A stretch of 7,880 nt of DNA, from contig PMYJ01000146.1 in the NCBI GenBank assembly GCA_003170875.1, positions 613 through 8,492 on the forward strand, given 5' to 3'. The notes beneath the pieces are model-generated. The model was given only the letters and a program-made list of their open reading frames with translations, made no database searches and was not told the DNA's origin. Made by a program: the position numbers and the translations under genes. This DNA comes from Candidatus Dormiibacterota bacterium (lineage in GTDB: Bacteria; Chloroflexota; Dormibacteria; Aeolococcales; Aeolococcaceae). Of the stretch, positions 5,725 to 7,880 are shown one piece after another (position 1 is the first letter of the stretch; each line of letters begins with the position of its first letter).

Positions 5725-7880
5725 GTGGTGAGGGGCCGAGAGCGCGCGACGCCCCCGCACCTGCGCGCCGACGCCCTGCCCGCGGCGGGGCCCACCATCG
5801 ACCTCGACGAGGCGGGGGACACGCCGATCCTCCGCGAATACCGCGCCGTGAAGTTGGAGCATCCGGACGCGCTGGTCCTGGCCCGACTCGGAGACTTCTA
5901 CGAGCTCTTCGGCACCGATGCCGAGGTCGCCGCCCCGATCCTGGAGGTGACCCTCACCGGCCGCGGATTCGGCAGCGCCGGCCGGCTGCCGATGTGCGGG
6001 GTGCCCCATCACGCCATCGCCGCGCACCTGCGCCGGCTCCTCGACGCCGGCCACCGCGTGGTGCTCTGGGACCAGGTGGGCGAGGTGGTGGCCGGCCGGT
6101 TGGTCCGTCGCGAGGTCACCCGGGTGCTGAGCCCGGGTACCGCCGTGGACGCCGAGCTCCTGGAGGCGAGCCGGGTGGCCCGGCTGGTCGCCCTCATCGA
6201 GGCCGAGGGGCGGGTCGGCGTGGCCGCGTTCGACCTGGCCGGCGGCGAGCTGGTGGTGACGGAGGTCCCCGGCGGGCTCGGCTCGGTCGCGCTCCGCGAT
6301 GAATTGGAGCGTCTCGACGTGGCCGAGCTGCTGACCGTCGACCTGGCCTCTCTGCCCCCCTCGCTCCTGCCCGGGGTGGTGCGCACCGCGCTGGCGCCGC
6401 CGCTCTTCGACGCGGGTCGGGCCGCCGAACGGCTGGCCACCGCGACCGGGACGGTGAGCCTCCTCGGCCTCGGCCTCGACGAGATGCCTCTCGGGGTGCG
6501 TGCCGCGGGGGCGGTGCTCGGCTACTGCGAGCGTTCGCGGGTGGCGCTGGAGCCCGGGCTGCTGCGCCTGGTCCCCCGGCAGGGCGGCGAGCTGATGCGC
6601 CTCGACCCTCCGACCCGGCGCAACCTGGAGTTGCTGGAGCCGCTCGGCCGGGGCCTCAGCCTGGCCCAGCTGCTCGACCGCACCCGCACCCCGATGGGAG
6701 CACGGCTGCTCCGGCGCCGCCTCCAGGAGCCGCTCGTCGAGCCCGCACCGATCGGGGCCCGCCTCTCCGCGGTGGGGGCCCTGGTCACCGACCGCGCCCG
6801 GCGCGAGGAGCTGCGCAAGCGCATCGGTGCGGTCCGCGACCTGGAGCGGCTGGTGGGGCGCGCGGTTCAGGGGCTGGCCACGCCGCGCGACCTCGGGGCC
6901 ATCCGCGACGCGTGCGCCGCGCTGCCCGCCGTCGCCGGGCTGATGGAGGGACTGCCGGGTGACCTCGCCGGCCTGGCCGAGAGGGCTGTGCCCCCTCCGG
7001 AGGTCGGGGCCCGGCTCACCGCGCTACTGGTCGAGGATCCTCCGCCGTCCGCGCGAGATGGCGGCTTCATCCGGGACGGCGCCGATGCCGAGCTGGACGG
7101 ACTGCACGCCTCCGCGGCCGAGGCGCGCGAGTTCATTTCGGGATTGGAGGGAAGGGAGCGTGAACGCACCGGCATCCGCTCCCTCAAGGTCGGGTACAAC
7201 CGCGTCTTCGGCTACTACCTGGAGATCCCCCACGCCCACCGCGACGCGGTGCCCGCCGACTACGTCCGCAAGCAGACGCTGGTGGGGGCCGAGCGCTACA
7301 TCACACCCCATCTCAAGGAGCAGGAGACGGTGGTGCTCAGCGCGCGGGAGCGGGCGGTGACCCGCGAGATGGAGCTGCTCGCCGGGGCCACCCGGCTGGT
7401 CACCGCCCATGCCCCGGGGCTGCTGGCGTGCGCCATCGCCGTCGCGACCGCCGACGTCACCCAATCCCTCGCCGCCGTCGCCGACGAGGAGGGCTGGACC
7501 CGCCCCGAGGTGGACCGTTCCACGGTCACCGACATCGAGGCCGGCCGTCACCCGCTGGTCGAGAGGAGCCTCGGCCGCGGCGCCTTCGTGGCCAACGACA
7601 CCAGCCTGGACGTCGCCCACCGGATCGTCGTTCTCACCGGGCCCAACATGGCCGGCAAGTCCACGTACCTCCGCCAGGTGGCGCTGATCACCCTGCTCGC
7701 CCAGGTCGGCAGCTTCGTCCCGGCCGAACGCGCCCGCCTCGGGGTCTGCGACCGCATCTTCACCCGGGTGGGGGCTCAGGACGACCTCTCCGCGGGCCTC
7801 TCCACCTTCATGGTCGAGATGGCCGAGACGGCGGCCATCCTCCGCCAGGCCACGGCGCGCTCCCTGCTCGTCCTCGACGA
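5725..7880 (+). CDS. mutS: DNA mismatch repair protein MutS, 3' end beyond the window
   Basis: MutS recognises base mismatches and small loops and, on ATP binding, becomes a sliding clamp that recruits MutL. The reading frame is open without interruption to the window edge (718 codons visible; full-length MutS is usually 850-900 residues). From GTG 5725: mismatch-binding domain I has GDFYELF with the Phe-X-Glu pair F58 and E60, then the connector (about 150-270) and the lever and clamp region, with RTPMGARLL near 320 and LKVGYNRVFGYYLEI at 487-501. ATPase domain V has Walker A GPNMAGKST at 639-647 (K645), then D686-D687 and LSTFMVEMAET. The Walker B strand SLLVLD (713-718) is cut one base short of its catalytic Glu codon. 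A leader of about 40 residues precedes the first conserved segment. The start is one of two adjacent GTG codons 13 or 16 bases after miaB. mutL, the usual partner, may lie just beyond the window. Confidence 0.97.
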   Translation, partial: MVRGRERATPPHLRADALPAAGPTIDLDEAGDTPILREYRAVKLEHPDALVLARLGDFYELFGTDAEVAAPILEVTLTGRGFGSAGRLPMCGVPHHAIAAHLRRLLDAGHRVVLWDQVGEVVAGRLVRREVTRVLSPGTAVDAELLEASRVARLVALIEAEGRVGVAAFDLAGGELVVTEVPGGLGSVALRDELERLDVAELLTVDLASLPPSLLPGVVRTALAPPLFDAGRAAERLATATGTVSLLGLGLDEMPLGVRAAGAVLGYCERSRVALEPGLLRLVPRQGGELMRLDPPTRRNLELLEPLGRGLSLAQLLDRTRTPMGARLLRRRLQEPLVEPAPIGARLSAVGALVTDRARREELRKRIGAVRDLERLVGRAVQGLATPRDLGAIRDACAALPAVAGLMEGLPGDLAGLAERAVPPPEVGARLTALLVEDPPPSARDGGFIRDGADAELDGLHASAAEAREFISGLEGRERERTGIRSLKVGYNRVFGYYLEIPHAHRDAVPADYVRKQTLVGAERYITPHLKEQETVVLSARERAVTREMELLAGATRLVTAHAPGLLACAIAVATADVTQSLAAVADEEGWTRPEVDRSTVTDIEAGRHPLVERSLGRGAFVANDTSLDVAHRIVVLTGPNMAGKSTYLRQVALITLLAQVGSFVPAERARLGVCDRIFTRVGAQDDLSAGLSTFMVEMAETAAILRQATARSLLVLD

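Noticed and set aside
4695..5822. Minus-strand 375-codon frame antisense to miaB
   Set aside because: Shadow of miaB and the start of mutS; Gly/Val/Glu-rich translation with no recognisable domain.
1..7880. tRNA, rRNA, CRISPR or mobile element
   Set aside because: I looked on both strands for repeat-spacer periodicity, a tRNA cloverleaf with a T-arm GTTCGA block, and transposase-like frames with terminal repeats. None was found.

Overview
The window is very GC-rich and codes densely, with codons that almost always end in G or C. The gene content (RNase Y, SpoVS, MiaB, MutS) points to a bacterium of the Terrabacteria side. A Chloroflexota- or Dormibacterota-like lineage is my best guess from GC content plus gene order. 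The sequence alone cannot fix the phylum.

Layout: a major facilitator superfamily transporter lies on the minus strand (43-1374). It is separated by a leader or promoter region of about 370 bases from rny (RNase Y, 1742-3319, plus). Then come spoVS (3474-3734, plus), two short single-pass membrane proteins on the minus strand (3993-4244 and 3808-3975), miaB (4326-5711, plus) and mutS (from about 5725, plus, cut by the window end inside Walker B). miaB and mutS are 13 bases apart and look co-transcribed. spoVS converges on the two small minus-strand genes, and a strong double hairpin (3728-3781) sits at that junction.

The order rny-spoVS-miaB-mutS matches the Bacillus subtilis order rny-ymdB-spoVS-tdh-kbl-miaB-ymcA-cotE-mutS-mutL, with the intervening genes missing. 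It is therefore an old conserved housekeeping block: mRNA turnover (RNase Y), an Alba-like developmental regulator (SpoVS), tRNA 2-methylthiolation (MiaB) and mismatch repair (MutS). The transporter and the two small membrane genes look like lineage-specific insertions into or next to that block.

The least explained parts are the pair of small membrane proteins and the rny leader, which holds three inverted repeats, one enclosing the likely GTG start. I saw no rRNA or tRNA gene, CRISPR array, insertion sequence or obvious mobile element. Nothing here amounts to a clear new defence or biosynthetic system.
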